A DNA stretch of 64,000 nucleotides from Enterobacter kobei (GCF_018323985.1 NZ_AP024590.1:4402001-4466000); one strand, 5' to 3'; positions 37,970-47,340 are shown, numbered from the stretch's first letter. Numbers and translations are program-made. The notes: generated from the sequence alone by a model not told the origin.

Positions 37970-39782
37970 AAGCTGTCTCGTAATCTTTATCGAACAGGTT
38001 AGCTATTTTACCACGAACTGTAAGATGAGAGGTGACAGGATATGACGCGGTGACATCAACCGTGCTGTAACTTGGCAGTCTGCGCTGCACGTTGTTGTAC
38101 GCCGAGGTATTGTTGTCATAACGCTTACCAAAATATTGCCAGGAAACGTCCATACCTACGTCAAACATTGTCCAGTCGAGCTGATACTTCGCCTGCTGCC
38201 TGGAACGACGCGCCAGCACTTCGTCGTTTTCATCATTACGCGGATCCACATATTGCAGCGTCACGCGGTGACTGAAAATCCCGGTATCAAAACTTCCCGT
38301 CCATTCCACGCCTTTAATGGTGGCAGAGTTAATGTTGTCGTACGCGCCGGCAAAGGTCACCGGATCAGAGTAGTAGGTAATGAGATTGCTGATTTCATAA
38401 CGATATGCCGACAGACGCCAGTCCAGCGGCCCCGTCAGGCCTTCCAGCCCTGCTTCCCATTGTTTTGACTCTTCCGGTTTCAGGTTCGGGTTGGAATCAA
38501 TACCGAAACGGGTCGAGCCAAACTGCTGCCCCAGCGACGGCGCAAGGAACCCTGTACCGTAGGAAAGGGTTAACCGGTAGTCTTCAATGAACTCCCAGCC
38601 AGCAGCGGTCTGCCAGGTGCCGTGCCATCCAAACTGCTCATCATGATCTTCACGGCCAGAAGCTTCCAGCGTCACGTCGCCGAACTGTTGCTGCCCGGTC
38701 AGATACAGGCCGGTATCGTCGCGCTTGTAGCTGTCTGACATTACGGTATCAGAAGATCTCAGGCGCTGTTGCTGCCAGTCCACGCCGCCGCTGACGGAGC
38801 CATGCCCGACAATCAGGTTATTGCCCCACTGCACATTACGCTGCTCCAGGCGGTCCAGCGTGGTGCCATCCTGGTAACGACCATAAATGCTGCTGTAATT
38901 GTAATCCTTGATCTTCTGATAGCTGGCAATGAGCTGCGAAGAGTAAATGCCGGAGTGATATTCCAGTCCGGTATCCCAGGTCTGGTTATAAAGCTGATTT
39001 TCATCCGCGCTGTAAGCAGGCGAAAATGGCGCACTGCCAAGATCATAATCGACGTTATTGGCATAGCTATGCCCACGGAAGAAGCCGCTAACGCTGTCAT
39101 TGAATTTATGCTCGACGCTGCCCCAGAAGGTTTTGTTGTGATAACTGTCGCGATCATTGTCGTGATCCCAACTGGAACCCGGCTGCACATTAAAGCCACG
39201 GGTGCTCTCGTAAGAGCCTGCCAGCGTCGCCTGGGTATCGCCAAAACGCTGACGCAGCGCGCCATCGTACTGCTGGTAGCCTTTCGAGCCTACGCTGGCG
39301 GTAATTTTCGACTGATCTTCGTCACTACGGGTAATAACGTTAATGACGCCGCCCATTGCGCCGGAACCATAAATCGCCGAACGCGGTCCGCGGATGTATT
39401 CGATACGTTGTACCAGGGAAACCGGAATTTGATTGAGATCGGGGTTATTGGTGATGCCCGGTCGACCCATCGGGATACCGTCCACCAGCACCAGAACCTG
39501 TCGGCCTTCGGTTCCGCGTACATACAGCGTGGAGTTTTGTTTCATCCCGCCATTCTGCGCAATATCCACGCCCGGTAAGCGACGCATCACATCATTGAGG
39601 GTTTTCGCCTGCCAGCGGTCAATCTCTTCACGGGTCACAACATCCGTGGGTGCCAGTACCGTACCTACGGGCTGCTGAAAACGATTGGCGGTAACGACAA
39701 CGTTGTCCGGGTTGCTGTCCTGCGCCCAGCCGGAAAATGCCGTGACGGAGAGCGCCGTCAGCAGCGAGGTTTTTTTAATCAT
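37914..39782 (-). CDS. btuB: TonB-dependent outer-membrane vitamin B12 receptor
   Basis: This 622-aa outer-membrane protein takes up cobalamin with energy from TonB. The signal peptide is MIKKTSLLTALSVTAFSGWA; a TonB-box region DNVVVTANRF follows at the mature N-terminus. Next come the plug domain (about residues 40-150, ending IYGSGAMGGVINVITR) and a 22-strand barrel ending in YNLSGSYTF with terminal Phe. The start at 39782 was chosen because it begins the signal peptide; the longer in-frame stretch runs into the riboswitch. Expression is controlled by the cobalamin riboswitch upstream. The 3' end overlaps murI by 56 bases. Confidence 0.97.
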   Translation of the reverse strand: MIKKTSLLTALSVTAFSGWAQDSNPDNVVVTANRFQQPVGTVLAPTDVVTREEIDRWQAKTLNDVMRRLPGVDIAQNGGMKQNSTLYVRGTEGRQVLVLVDGIPMGRPGITNNPDLNQIPVSLVQRIEYIRGPRSAIYGSGAMGGVINVITRSDEDQSKITASVGSKGYQQYDGALRQRFGDTQATLAGSYESTRGFNVQPGSSWDHDNDRDSYHNKTFWGSVEHKFNDSVSGFFRGHSYANNVDYDLGSAPFSPAYSADENQLYNQTWDTGLEYHSGIYSSQLIASYQKIKDYNYSSIYGRYQDGTTLDRLEQRNVQWGNNLIVGHGSVSGGVDWQQQRLRSSDTVMSDSYKRDDTGLYLTGQQQFGDVTLEASGREDHDEQFGWHGTWQTAAGWEFIEDYRLTLSYGTGFLAPSLGQQFGSTRFGIDSNPNLKPEESKQWEAGLEGLTGPLDWRLSAYRYEISNLITYYSDPVTFAGAYDNINSATIKGVEWTGSFDTGIFSHRVTLQYVDPRNDENDEVLARRSRQQAKYQLDWTMFDVGMDVSWQYFGKRYDNNTSAYNNVQRRLPSYSTVDVTASYPVTSHLTVRGKIANLFDKDYETAYGYQTAGREYNLSGSYTF

Positions 39783-39849
39783 TGTTAAAGCATCCACAAT
39801 ATAAGAAGGATGCCGCAGGCCCCATCGATAGCACGCGATGATGTGAACC

Positions 39850-40018
39850 AAATGCGACGTTAACCGGCAGGTCTTCGGGCTCGAAAGTACAACAGATGAT
39901 GACTTCCCACCTTACGGCAGTGTCTGCTTTCGCTATCACCCTTAACTTCTTACCGCTGCGCGTCAGCTCCAGATTTGCACTGGATTCCCTTTTAACTCAG
40001 GAGACCGGAAACCGGATG
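39850..40018 (-). promoter_or_regulatory. Cobalamin riboswitch of btuB
   Basis: The minus-strand leader matches the E. coli btuB aptamer. It contains GGGAATCCAGTGCAAATCTG, then GCTGACGCGCAGCGGTAA, a GTGGGAAGTCATCATCTG block, and the B12 box AGCCCGAAGACCTGCCGG at 39864-39881, followed by GTTAACGTCGCA. Binding of adenosylcobalamin is known to block ribosome access to btuB. The rest of the 358-base btuB-trmA gap holds the two divergent promoters. Confidence 0.95.
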
Positions 40019-40140
40019 CTACATTTAGTTACATATAGATGTCCAGACTGCTAATTAAGAAATCCAAAAACGCCAGGGCTGGACAATACGCACACAATCC
40101 CTACAATCCCCGCGTAATTCCTTCTTACTCAGGACGCACC

Positions 40141-41241
40141 ATGACCCCAGAACACCTCCCGACAGAACAGTACGACGCGCAACTGGCCGAAAAAGTCGTC
40201 CGACTGCAAAGTATGATGACGCCCTTTGCCGCGCCGCTTCCGGAGGTGTTCCGTTCACCGGTCAGCCATTACCGCATGCGGGCCGAATTCCGCATCTGGC
40301 ATGACGGTGACGACCTGTATCACATCATCTTCGACCAGCAGACGAAAAACCGTATCCGTGTCGACAGCTTCCCGGCGGCCAGCGAGCTGATAAACCATTT
40401 GATGCGCGCCATGATGGGCGGCGTACGTCATTCTCCGGTGCTGCGCCATAAGCTGTTCCAGATCGATTATCTCACCACCCTCAGCAACCAGGCCGTGGTG
40501 TCGCTGCTTTACCATAAGAAGCTGGATGATGCCTGGCGCGAGCAGGCCGAAGCCCTGCGCGATGCACTGCGGGCGCAGAACCTGAACGTGCACATTATTG
40601 GTCGCGCCACCAAGACGAAAATCGCCCTGGATCAGGATTACATCGATGAGCGGCTGCCGGTCGCCGGCAAAGAGATGATCTATCGTCAGGTGGAGAACAG
40701 TTTTACGCAGCCGAACGCGGCAATGAATATTCAGATGCTGGAATGGGCACTGAACGCCACGAAAAATTCGACGGGTGACTTACTGGAGCTGTACTGCGGA
40801 AACGGCAACTTCTCGCTGGCGCTGGCGCGTAACTTTGACCGCGTACTGGCGACGGAAATTGCCAAGCCATCGGTGGCGGCCGCGCAATACAATATTGCTG
40901 CTAACCACATTGATAACGTGCAGATAATCCGCATGGCAGCGGAAGAGTTTACCCAGGCGATGAACGGCGTGCGGGAATTTAACCGCCTGCAGGGGATCGA
41001 TCTGAAAAGCTATCAGTGCGAGACGATTTTCGTCGATCCGCCGCGTAGCGGGCTGGACGACGAAACCGAGAAGATGGTGCAGGCGTACCCGCGCATTCTG
41101 TATATTTCCTGCAATCCGGAAACCTTGTGTAAGAACTTGGAAACACTGAGCCAGACGCACAACGTTGAGCGTCTGGCCCTGTTCGATCAGTTCCCGTACA
41201 CTCATCATATGGAATGCGGCGTACTGTTGACCCGTAAGTAA
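40141..41241 (+). CDS. trmA: tRNA (uracil-5-)-methyltransferase
   Basis: This 366-aa SAM-dependent enzyme makes m5U54 (ribothymidine) in tRNA T-loops and one site in tmRNA. The SAM-binding motif is ELYCGNGNFSLALA. The motif FVDPPRSGLDDET, the catalytic Cys in LYISCNPETL and the general base Glu in HHMECGVLL are all present. The start MTPEHLPTEQYDAQ gives the E. coli length; the ATG-containing extension upstream is not conserved. It is divergent from btuB. Confidence 0.97.
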   Translation: MTPEHLPTEQYDAQLAEKVVRLQSMMTPFAAPLPEVFRSPVSHYRMRAEFRIWHDGDDLYHIIFDQQTKNRIRVDSFPAASELINHLMRAMMGGVRHSPVLRHKLFQIDYLTTLSNQAVVSLLYHKKLDDAWREQAEALRDALRAQNLNVHIIGRATKTKIALDQDYIDERLPVAGKEMIYRQVENSFTQPNAAMNIQMLEWALNATKNSTGDLLELYCGNGNFSLALARNFDRVLATEIAKPSVAAAQYNIAANHIDNVQIIRMAAEEFTQAMNGVREFNRLQGIDLKSYQCETIFVDPPRSGLDDETEKMVQAYPRILYISCNPETLCKNLETLSQTHNVERLALFDQFPYTHHMECGVLLTRK

Positions 41242-41246
41242 GCGGC

Positions 41247-41606
41247 TTATTCCGGCAATTCATGCCTGCGGTTACGCAGGCGATAGCCGATCCAGAATAC
41301 CAGCGCCACGGAGAGTACCGCAGGCACAAAGTTAGAGCCGATAGCCGGATACTCTGCGCGCACCACGGCGCTGTAAAGCAGCACGCCAAGGATGAAACAC
41401 GCCGCCGCCAGACCCGGTAAACCCACCGGCATCGTGCGGTTCTGATAACGCTGATGCAGACAGTACACCGTCAGCACCAGCGCGATAATCGGGAAAATGG
41501 AAAACGGCACAACAGAACTGAAAATTGCGGTAAAGGTGCCATTGATGGACAAGCCAGCGAGCAACGCCAGCAGCAACGTACCTTTATCTTGACCTGACTG
41601 TTTCAT
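41247..41606 (-). CDS. yijD: Inner-membrane protein YijD
   Basis: This 119-aa hydrophobic protein has about four membrane segments (GTLLLALLAGLSINGTF, FPIIALVLTVYCL, GLAAACFILGVLLYSAVV, VLSVALVFWIGYRL). Its function is unknown. It follows fabR after 10 bases in one operon, as in E. coli, so it may relate to membrane lipid homeostasis, but that is inference. Confidence 0.93.
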   Translation of the reverse strand: MKQSGQDKGTLLLALLAGLSINGTFTAIFSSVVPFSIFPIIALVLTVYCLHQRYQNRTMPVGLPGLAAACFILGVLLYSAVVRAEYPAIGSNFVPAVLSVALVFWIGYRLRNRRHELPE

Positions 41607-41616
41607 GACTCATCCT

Positions 41617-42252
41617 TCACTCAACGGGTTGTTGCGAAATCTTCTCTTGTTCACGGCGATACCAGTAATACGCGCCTTTGGAAATCATCCGCAGCTGTAA
41701 AACCAGTCGCTCTTCTAATTGCCGGCGTTGTTCCACGCCAATGTCCAGCGCCTCAGCGCCCGCGTTAAAGACGATAGTCACCATCGCTTCAGCCTGCGCT
41801 TCGGTGAACGCCCGCGGCATATGATTTTCGAGTTCGAGATAGTCGGCAAGTTCCGCAATAAAGTGCTGAATTTCCCGCGCCACCGCGGCACGAAATGCTG
41901 CCGACGTGCCCGAACGTTCCCGCAGTAACAGACGGAAAGCGTTTGGGTTATTGCCGATAAATTCCATAAAGGTGGATACCGAGGTGCGGATCACACTGCC
42001 GCCTTTGGCGATACGCTGACGCGCCTGGCGCATCAGCTGGCGCAGCATCAGCCCGCTCTCATCCACCATGGTCAGGCCAAGCTCATCCACATCGCGGAAA
42101 TGACGATAAAATGACGTCGGCGCAATACCCGCCTCGCGCGCCACTTCGCGCAGGCTGAGGCTGGCAAAACTACGCTCAGCGCTTAATTGACTAAATGCCG
42201 CTTCTACCAGCGAACGCCGGGTGCGTTCTTTTTGTTGCGCTCTAACGCCCAT
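41617..42252 (-). CDS. fabR: TetR-family repressor of unsaturated fatty acid synthesis
   Basis: FabR represses fabA and fabB and senses the ratio of unsaturated to saturated acyl thioesters. The 211-aa protein has a TetR helix-turn-helix at residues 10 to about 60 (SLREVAREAGIAPTSFYRHF). The start MGVRAQQKERTRR was preferred; an in-frame region upstream is open but not conserved as protein in general. Some databases use a start some 19 codons further upstream. It is cotranscribed with yijD and divergent from sthA. Confidence 0.95.
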   Translation of the reverse strand: MGVRAQQKERTRRSLVEAAFSQLSAERSFASLSLREVAREAGIAPTSFYRHFRDVDELGLTMVDESGLMLRQLMRQARQRIAKGGSVIRTSVSTFMEFIGNNPNAFRLLLRERSGTSAAFRAAVAREIQHFIAELADYLELENHMPRAFTEAQAEAMVTIVFNAGAEALDIGVEQRRQLEERLVLQLRMISKGAYYWYRREQEKISQQPVE

Positions 42253-42451
42253 CACGATGTCTGAATCCTTCCAAAGGCCCGATGGCACTATACCAGACAA
42301 TAAAACTAATCGGTTTACATTGCTTTGTGAATGATTGTTTACGGGCAGTTTGTGCTTTGCCTTCGCAAAAAAGCACAACGATAATTGGGTTAAAGCGAGG
42401 CGAATGTTATCATTGTGTTTATTTTGTGTATAAAAACAGGTGAGTAATACC

Positions 42452-43852
42452 ATGTCACATTCCTGGGATTACGATGCAATAGTGATAGGTTCCGGCCCCG
42501 GCGGCGAAGGCGCGGCAATGGGTCTGGTTAAGCAAGGAGCACGGGTCGCGGTTATTGAACGCTACCACAACGTTGGCGGCGGCTGTACGCACTGGGGAAC
42601 CATCCCTTCCAAAGCGCTTCGCCATGCTGTCAGCCGTATTATCGAATTCAATCAGAACCCGCTCTACAGTGACCACTCCCGCCTTCTTCGCTCCTCTTTT
42701 GCCGACATCCTCAATCATGCCGACAGCGTGATTAACCAGCAGACCCGCATGCGTCAGGGTTTTTATGAACGCAACCATTGCGAGATTTTGCAGGGCAACG
42801 CGCACTTTGTGGACGAACATACGCTGGCGCTGGAGTGCCCGGATGGCTCAGTGGAAACGCTGACCGCCGAAAAATTCGTGATTGCCTGCGGTTCGCGCCC
42901 GTACCATCCGGCGGACGTCGATTTTGCGCATCCGCGCGTTTACGACAGCGATTCTATCCTCAGCCTCCAGCACGAGCCGCGTCATGTGATTATCTATGGC
43001 GCCGGGGTGATTGGCTGTGAATATGCGTCGATCTTCCGGGGAATGGACGTCAAAGTCGATCTGATCAATACCCGTGACCGTCTGCTGGCCTTCCTTGATC
43101 AGGAGATGTCCGACTCCCTTTCTTACCACTTCTGGAATAACGGCGTGGTTATTCGCCACAACGAAGAGTATGAACGCATCGAAGGCATGGACGACGGGGT
43201 GATCATGCACCTGAAATCCGGCAAAAAGCTCAAGGCGGATTGCCTGCTGTATGCGAACGGCCGTACCGGTAACGTGGACTCGCTGGCGCTGGAAAACATC
43301 GGCTTACAGGCGGATGGGCGTGGTTTGCTGAAGGTGAACAGCATGTACCAGACGGCGTTGCCGCACGTGTATGCGGTGGGCGATGTGATCGGCTACCCGA
43401 GCCTGGCCTCTGCCGCTTACGATCAGGGCCGTATCGCCGCGCAGGCGCTGGTCAAAGGCGAAGCCAGTGCGCATTTAGTGGAAGACATTCCTACCGGCAT
43501 CTATACCATCCCGGAAATCAGCTCGGTGGGGAAAACGGAACAGCAGCTCACCGCCATGAAGGTGCCTTATGAAGTGGGCCGCGCCCAGTTTAAACACCTG
43601 GCACGCGCGCAGATCGTCGGCATGAGCGTTGGCACGCTGAAAATTCTGTTCCACCGTGAGACAAAAGAAATTCTGGGGATCCACTGCTTCGGGGAGCGCG
43701 CTGCCGAAATTATTCATATCGGCCAGGCGATTATGGAGCAGAAAGGTGGCGGTAACACGATTGAGTACTTTGTTAACACCACCTTCAACTACCCGACCAT
43801 GGCGGAAGCCTATCGGGTCGCGGCGCTGAATGGCTTAAACCGCCTGTTTTAA
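42452..43852 (+). CDS. sthA: Soluble pyridine nucleotide transhydrogenase
   Basis: This 466-aa flavoprotein moves reducing equivalents between NADPH and NAD+, mainly oxidising excess NADPH. The FAD site is IVIGSGPGGEGAAMGL and the NAD(P) site VIYGAGVIGCEYASIF. The position of the redox disulfide reads GGGCTHWGTIPSKA, with only one cysteine, the known hallmark separating this enzyme from dihydrolipoamide dehydrogenases. The start MSHSWDYDAIV follows AGGTGAG. The 3' end overlaps convergent oxyR by 18 bases. Confidence 0.97.
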   Translation: MSHSWDYDAIVIGSGPGGEGAAMGLVKQGARVAVIERYHNVGGGCTHWGTIPSKALRHAVSRIIEFNQNPLYSDHSRLLRSSFADILNHADSVINQQTRMRQGFYERNHCEILQGNAHFVDEHTLALECPDGSVETLTAEKFVIACGSRPYHPADVDFAHPRVYDSDSILSLQHEPRHVIIYGAGVIGCEYASIFRGMDVKVDLINTRDRLLAFLDQEMSDSLSYHFWNNGVVIRHNEEYERIEGMDDGVIMHLKSGKKLKADCLLYANGRTGNVDSLALENIGLQADGRGLLKVNSMYQTALPHVYAVGDVIGYPSLASAAYDQGRIAAQALVKGEASAHLVEDIPTGIYTIPEISSVGKTEQQLTAMKVPYEVGRAQFKHLARAQIVGMSVGTLKILFHRETKEILGIHCFGERAAEIIHIGQAIMEQKGGGNTIEYFVNTTFNYPTMAEAYRVAALNGLNRLF

Positions 43853-44752
43853 CACGCGGTCAAAGTGGCCATCCATGGTGGTACGGATGGCCTCAGCCAG
43901 CTGCTCATAGCGGCTGCGCAGCGGTGAGCCTGGGCGATACACCAGACCAACGGTACGACGCGGCTCTGGTTTGATGCACGGCAGATAGACCACACCATCA
44001 CGCTTGCGCTCGGGCGGAACAGAAAGCGCCGGCAGCAGGGTAATACCACTCCCCGCCGCAACCATATTACGCAGCGTTTCCAGACTGGTGGCGCGGAAAT
44101 GCGTATCTTCATCGGCCCCGGCTTCAAAGCAAAAGCCCATCGCCTGATCGCGCAGACAGTGCCCGTCTTCCAACATCAACAGTTTTTCACCTGCCAGATC
44201 GCCCATCGGCACACGATCGCGGTTCGCCCACGGGTGATCTTCGTAGATCGCCAGCATCATGGGTTCATCAAAAAGCGGCACCTCAATAAAGGCTTCACTC
44301 TCTTTAACCAGCGCGAGGATCGCGCAATCGAGCTTGCCGCTGTCCAGTTGCGTCAGTAGCTGATGCGTCTGGGCTTCGTGCAGGTACATTTCCAGTTTCG
44401 GGAAAGTCTGGTGCAACAGCGGAATAATTTGCGGCAGCAGATACGGTCCCACCGTCGGGATCAGGCCGATATGTAACGGCCCGGACATGGTTTCGCCCTG
44501 CTGGCTGGCCATCTCCTTCAGTACTTTAACCTCACGCAGCACCGTGCGCGCCTGATCCACCAGCAGCAGACCGGATTGGGTAAAGAGTACTTTACGGCTG
44601 GTGCGCTCCAGAAGCATGACGCCAAGCTCATCTTCCAGCTTACGGATCTGGCCGCTCAGCGTAGGCTGGCTGACATGGCAGGCGTCTGCTGCGCGGCGAA
44701 AGTGGCGGTGTTCAGCTAACGCAACCAGGTATTCAAGATCGCGAATATTCAT
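43835..44752 (-). CDS. oxyR: Hydrogen peroxide sensor and transcription activator OxyR
   Basis: This 305-aa LysR-family regulator is activated by a disulfide between Cys199 and Cys208; both are present in DGHCLRDQAMGFC. The helix-turn-helix is in ALAEHRHFRRAADACHVSQP followed by LSGQIRKLEDELG. It represses itself and activates the peroxide regulon, including the divergent oxyS. The length is as in E. coli. The end overlaps sthA tail to tail. Confidence 0.97.
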   Translation of the reverse strand: MNIRDLEYLVALAEHRHFRRAADACHVSQPTLSGQIRKLEDELGVMLLERTSRKVLFTQSGLLLVDQARTVLREVKVLKEMASQQGETMSGPLHIGLIPTVGPYLLPQIIPLLHQTFPKLEMYLHEAQTHQLLTQLDSGKLDCAILALVKESEAFIEVPLFDEPMMLAIYEDHPWANRDRVPMGDLAGEKLLMLEDGHCLRDQAMGFCFEAGADEDTHFRATSLETLRNMVAAGSGITLLPALSVPPERKRDGVVYLPCIKPEPRRTVGLVYRPGSPLRSRYEQLAEAIRTTMDGHFDRVLKQAV

Positions 44753-44847
44753 TCTTCATCCTCCGACGCCATGATAGTCCATGGCGATAGATAGAATAGC
44801 AATGAACGATTATCCCTATCAAGCTCTCTGTACAATAATTAGCGCCA
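44753..44847. promoter_or_regulatory. oxyR-oxyS divergent promoter and OxyR operator
   Basis: AT-rich ATAG/CTAT-type half sites characteristic of OxyR targets lie at about 44783-44820 (GATAGATAGAATAGC and TATCCCTATC). The oxyS -10 is TACAAT (44831-44836), about 11 bases before the inferred RNA start; the -35 is poor, as expected for an OxyR-activated promoter. Confidence 0.7.
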
Positions 44848-44954
44848 GAAACGAGGCGGCATCTCAAAAATCCCTTGAAGCCACTTACCTTGTTTTTGAA
44901 ATAACTAAAGCCAACGTGAACTATTTAGCGGACCCCTGTGTCCGCTCTTTTTTT
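44848..44954 (+). ncRNA. oxyS: OxyS peroxide-induced small RNA
   Basis: This RNA of about 107 bases has the E. coli OxyS layout. The 5' GAAACGAGGCGGCATCTC begins stem-loop 1. The unstructured Hfq-binding linker AATAACTAAAGCCAACGTGA is identical to E. coli. The terminator hairpin AGCGGAC/GTCCGCT is followed by T residues. The middle of stem-loop 1 has diverged. It is transcribed divergently from oxyR. An overlapping 77-codon reading frame has no support. Confidence 0.93.
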
Positions 44955-45148
44955 GTTCTCATTAATTATTCTTTACTAATAGCTTTTGATGTTAATTCAA
45001 TCATCCTGCCCTGAAATATAAACACGACAAATATTATCTCAATAATATATATATTTAGTTTAAGTTAAAACGTAATTCTCTTGATATATATTCATTTCTG
45101 CATAAAATGCCGCCGGAATCTTGTCAATAACTGATGGAATAGTGAATT
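44955..45148. promoter_or_regulatory. AT-rich upstream region of the chitinase gene
   Basis: These 194 bases are strikingly AT-rich, with runs such as TATATATATTTAGTTTAAG near 45050-45068, unlike the rest of the window. This fits a silenced, H-NS-type promoter of an accessory gene (inference). No gene is visible. Confidence 0.5.
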
Positions 45149-47326
45149 ATGAAATTAAATATCATGACGCGATATTTTATTGCGGCAGGTCTTTTGACCT
45201 GCGCCGGAAATGCATTTGCGCTGGAAGCATGGAGCGGACAGGAAAGTGGCGATACAATTGAAGTAATTTTCGACAGCAAAGTTTACAGCAACCGCTGGTA
45301 TGTCAAGGCTGACAATTGCCCCCAGACGGCATCAGCCGATAACTGGGATAATCCGTGGACGTATGTTCGTAATGCCACACCAGCGGAAATAAGTGCATAC
45401 GGTAATCCAACAACCTGCGATTCCGGAAGTATTACGCCGGTCAATTATGACGCATTCAGCACTGATAACAATTACGTCAGCGGCGATATTGTCAGCTATG
45501 GCGATGTAAACTATCAGGCTAAAAGCGCGGTTCCGGCCTATTCCTTTACGCCTGGTGCAGAGAACCCATGGCAATTATATACGTCGGTTCCGGTCTGGAA
45601 TGCTACTCAGGTTTATAACAAAGGCGATGTCGCGCAATTTGATGGCCAGTCCTATGAAGCGCTGTTTTACACCGTCGGTGATAATCCCTCTTTGACAGCT
45701 AACCAGAACCCGACCGGCACCAATGGCCGCCCGTGGAAGCCATTAGGCCCAACGGTAGAATATAGCGCCGCAGAACTGAACGCCGCACCGCAGTTTAGCG
45801 CCACCGCGCTTTACGAGGCGGGCACGCTGGTACAGTTCCAGGGCCAGCCGTATGTATCACAGGCCAAAGTAAAATCGGTGTCGCCGGTTGATAAAAACCC
45901 GTGGGCCATTTACACCGACTGGACCGGCACCAAAGAACGCGTTGGCACCCCGAAAAATCCGTGGCCTGCCCACGTTTACGCACCTTATGTCGATTTCACC
46001 CTGAATTCCATTCCGGATCTGGCGACGCTGGCGAAAGAGCAAAACATCACGCACTTCACCATGGCATTTGTGGTGGCGAAAAGCGGCGAACAGTGTATTC
46101 CGACCTGGGGCACCGCCTACAACCTTCAGGACTACGCGCAGTACAGCAAAGTCAAAGCGCTGCGTGAAGCGGGCGGCGATGTGATGGTTTCCATCGGCGG
46201 CGCGAACAATTCCCCGCTGGCAGCAGCCTGTAAGAACGATGCCGATCTGCAAAAACACTATTACGACATCGTGGATAACCTGAATCTCAATGTGCTGGAC
46301 TTCGACATTGAAGGCACCTGGGTTGCCGATCACGAATCTATCCAGCGCCGTAACCGCGTGGTGAAAGCGACGCAAGATCAGTGGAACAAAGAAGGCCGTA
46401 AAGTAGGTATCTGGTACACCCTGCCGATCCTGCCGACCGGGCTGACGCCGGATGGCGTCTATGTGCTGGAAAACGCACGTGATGCGGGTGTTCAGCTGGC
46501 GGGTGTTAACGTAATGACCATGGACTACGGCAACGCTATTTGTCAGTCCGCCGGCACCGAAGGCCAGAACATTCACGGCACCTGCGCTACTTCCGCTATC
46601 GACAATCTGTTCAAGCAACTGAAGAAAATCTGGCCGGCGAAATCTGACAAAGAGATCAACGCCATGATGGGCACCACGCCGATGATTGGCTACAACGACG
46701 TGCAGGGCGAAGTGTTCTACCAGTCTGATGCGAAGCTGGTGATGGAAGACGCGCAAAAACGCGAGCTGGGCATGATCGGTATCTGGTCAATAGCGCGCGA
46801 TAAGCCAGGCGTTCCGGGACAGGTCTCTCCGGAACATAGCGGCATGACGCCAGCGCAGGCGCCGCAGTACGCCTACAGTCATATCTTCTCGCCGTTTACG
46901 TCGGCAGGTGAAGAGGCGGTAACGGGCGTCTATAAATCCCGCAAAAATAATCAGTGCCTGGATATTCAATACGGAAAAATGCGGGATGGCGACCGTCTGA
47001 TGACCTATGCCTGTACTGGCCGTCCTAATCAAATATTGACGTTCAGCGGTATCAACCAGCAACTGGTCATCGGCGATACCCAAAAATGCCTCGACGTGCA
47101 AAACGGACATAACGAAGAGGGTGTCGCGGTTATTAGCTATAGCTGCCACAATGCCTCGGATAAAAATCCGAATCAGGGCTGGCTTTGGGAAAACAACACG
47201 TTCAGATCGCTGATGAAAGGTGAACAGCGTTGTATGACGGTTGGCAATGATGGGTTTGTGAAGATCAGTACCTGTAAAGAGAACGATCCCGCACAGGAAT
47301 TTGAAATTTATCATCCAGCAAAATAA
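45149..47326 (+). CDS. Secreted GH18 chitinase with chitin-binding repeats and a ricin-type lectin domain
   Basis: This is a 725-aa secreted enzyme. The signal peptide is MKLNIMTRYFIAAGLLTCAG with likely cleavage after NAFA. Residues 26 to about 270 hold up to four small chitin-binding (CBM5/12-like) modules, seen as repeated patterns such as YVSGDIVSYGDVNYQAK, YNKGDVAQFDGQSYEAL and YEAGTLVQFQGQPYVSQ, each ending in an NPW or RPW. A GH18 barrel spans about 270-590, with VMVSIGGAN and the catalytic LDFDIEG (acid Glu388). A beta-trefoil lectin-like domain follows from about 600 to 725 (repeated CLDIQYG, CLDVQNG, CMTVGND). It should degrade chitin outside the cell, probably exported further by a type II system encoded elsewhere. 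It is absent from this locus in E. coli K-12 and is accessory. Confidence 0.92.
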   Translation: MKLNIMTRYFIAAGLLTCAGNAFALEAWSGQESGDTIEVIFDSKVYSNRWYVKADNCPQTASADNWDNPWTYVRNATPAEISAYGNPTTCDSGSITPVNYDAFSTDNNYVSGDIVSYGDVNYQAKSAVPAYSFTPGAENPWQLYTSVPVWNATQVYNKGDVAQFDGQSYEALFYTVGDNPSLTANQNPTGTNGRPWKPLGPTVEYSAAELNAAPQFSATALYEAGTLVQFQGQPYVSQAKVKSVSPVDKNPWAIYTDWTGTKERVGTPKNPWPAHVYAPYVDFTLNSIPDLATLAKEQNITHFTMAFVVAKSGEQCIPTWGTAYNLQDYAQYSKVKALREAGGDVMVSIGGANNSPLAAACKNDADLQKHYYDIVDNLNLNVLDFDIEGTWVADHESIQRRNRVVKATQDQWNKEGRKVGIWYTLPILPTGLTPDGVYVLENARDAGVQLAGVNVMTMDYGNAICQSAGTEGQNIHGTCATSAIDNLFKQLKKIWPAKSDKEINAMMGTTPMIGYNDVQGEVFYQSDAKLVMEDAQKRELGMIGIWSIARDKPGVPGQVSPEHSGMTPAQAPQYAYSHIFSPFTSAGEEAVTGVYKSRKNNQCLDIQYGKMRDGDRLMTYACTGRPNQILTFSGINQQLVIGDTQKCLDVQNGHNEEGVAVISYSCHNASDKNPNQGWLWENNTFRSLMKGEQRCMTVGNDGFVKISTCKENDPAQEFEIYHPAK

Positions 47327-47340
47327 AGCCCGGTAACTTA

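Noticed and set aside
44781..45014. A 77-codon open frame downstream of oxyR
   Set aside because: It runs through the OxyS RNA and its terminator, has no ribosome-binding site of note and no recognisable protein.
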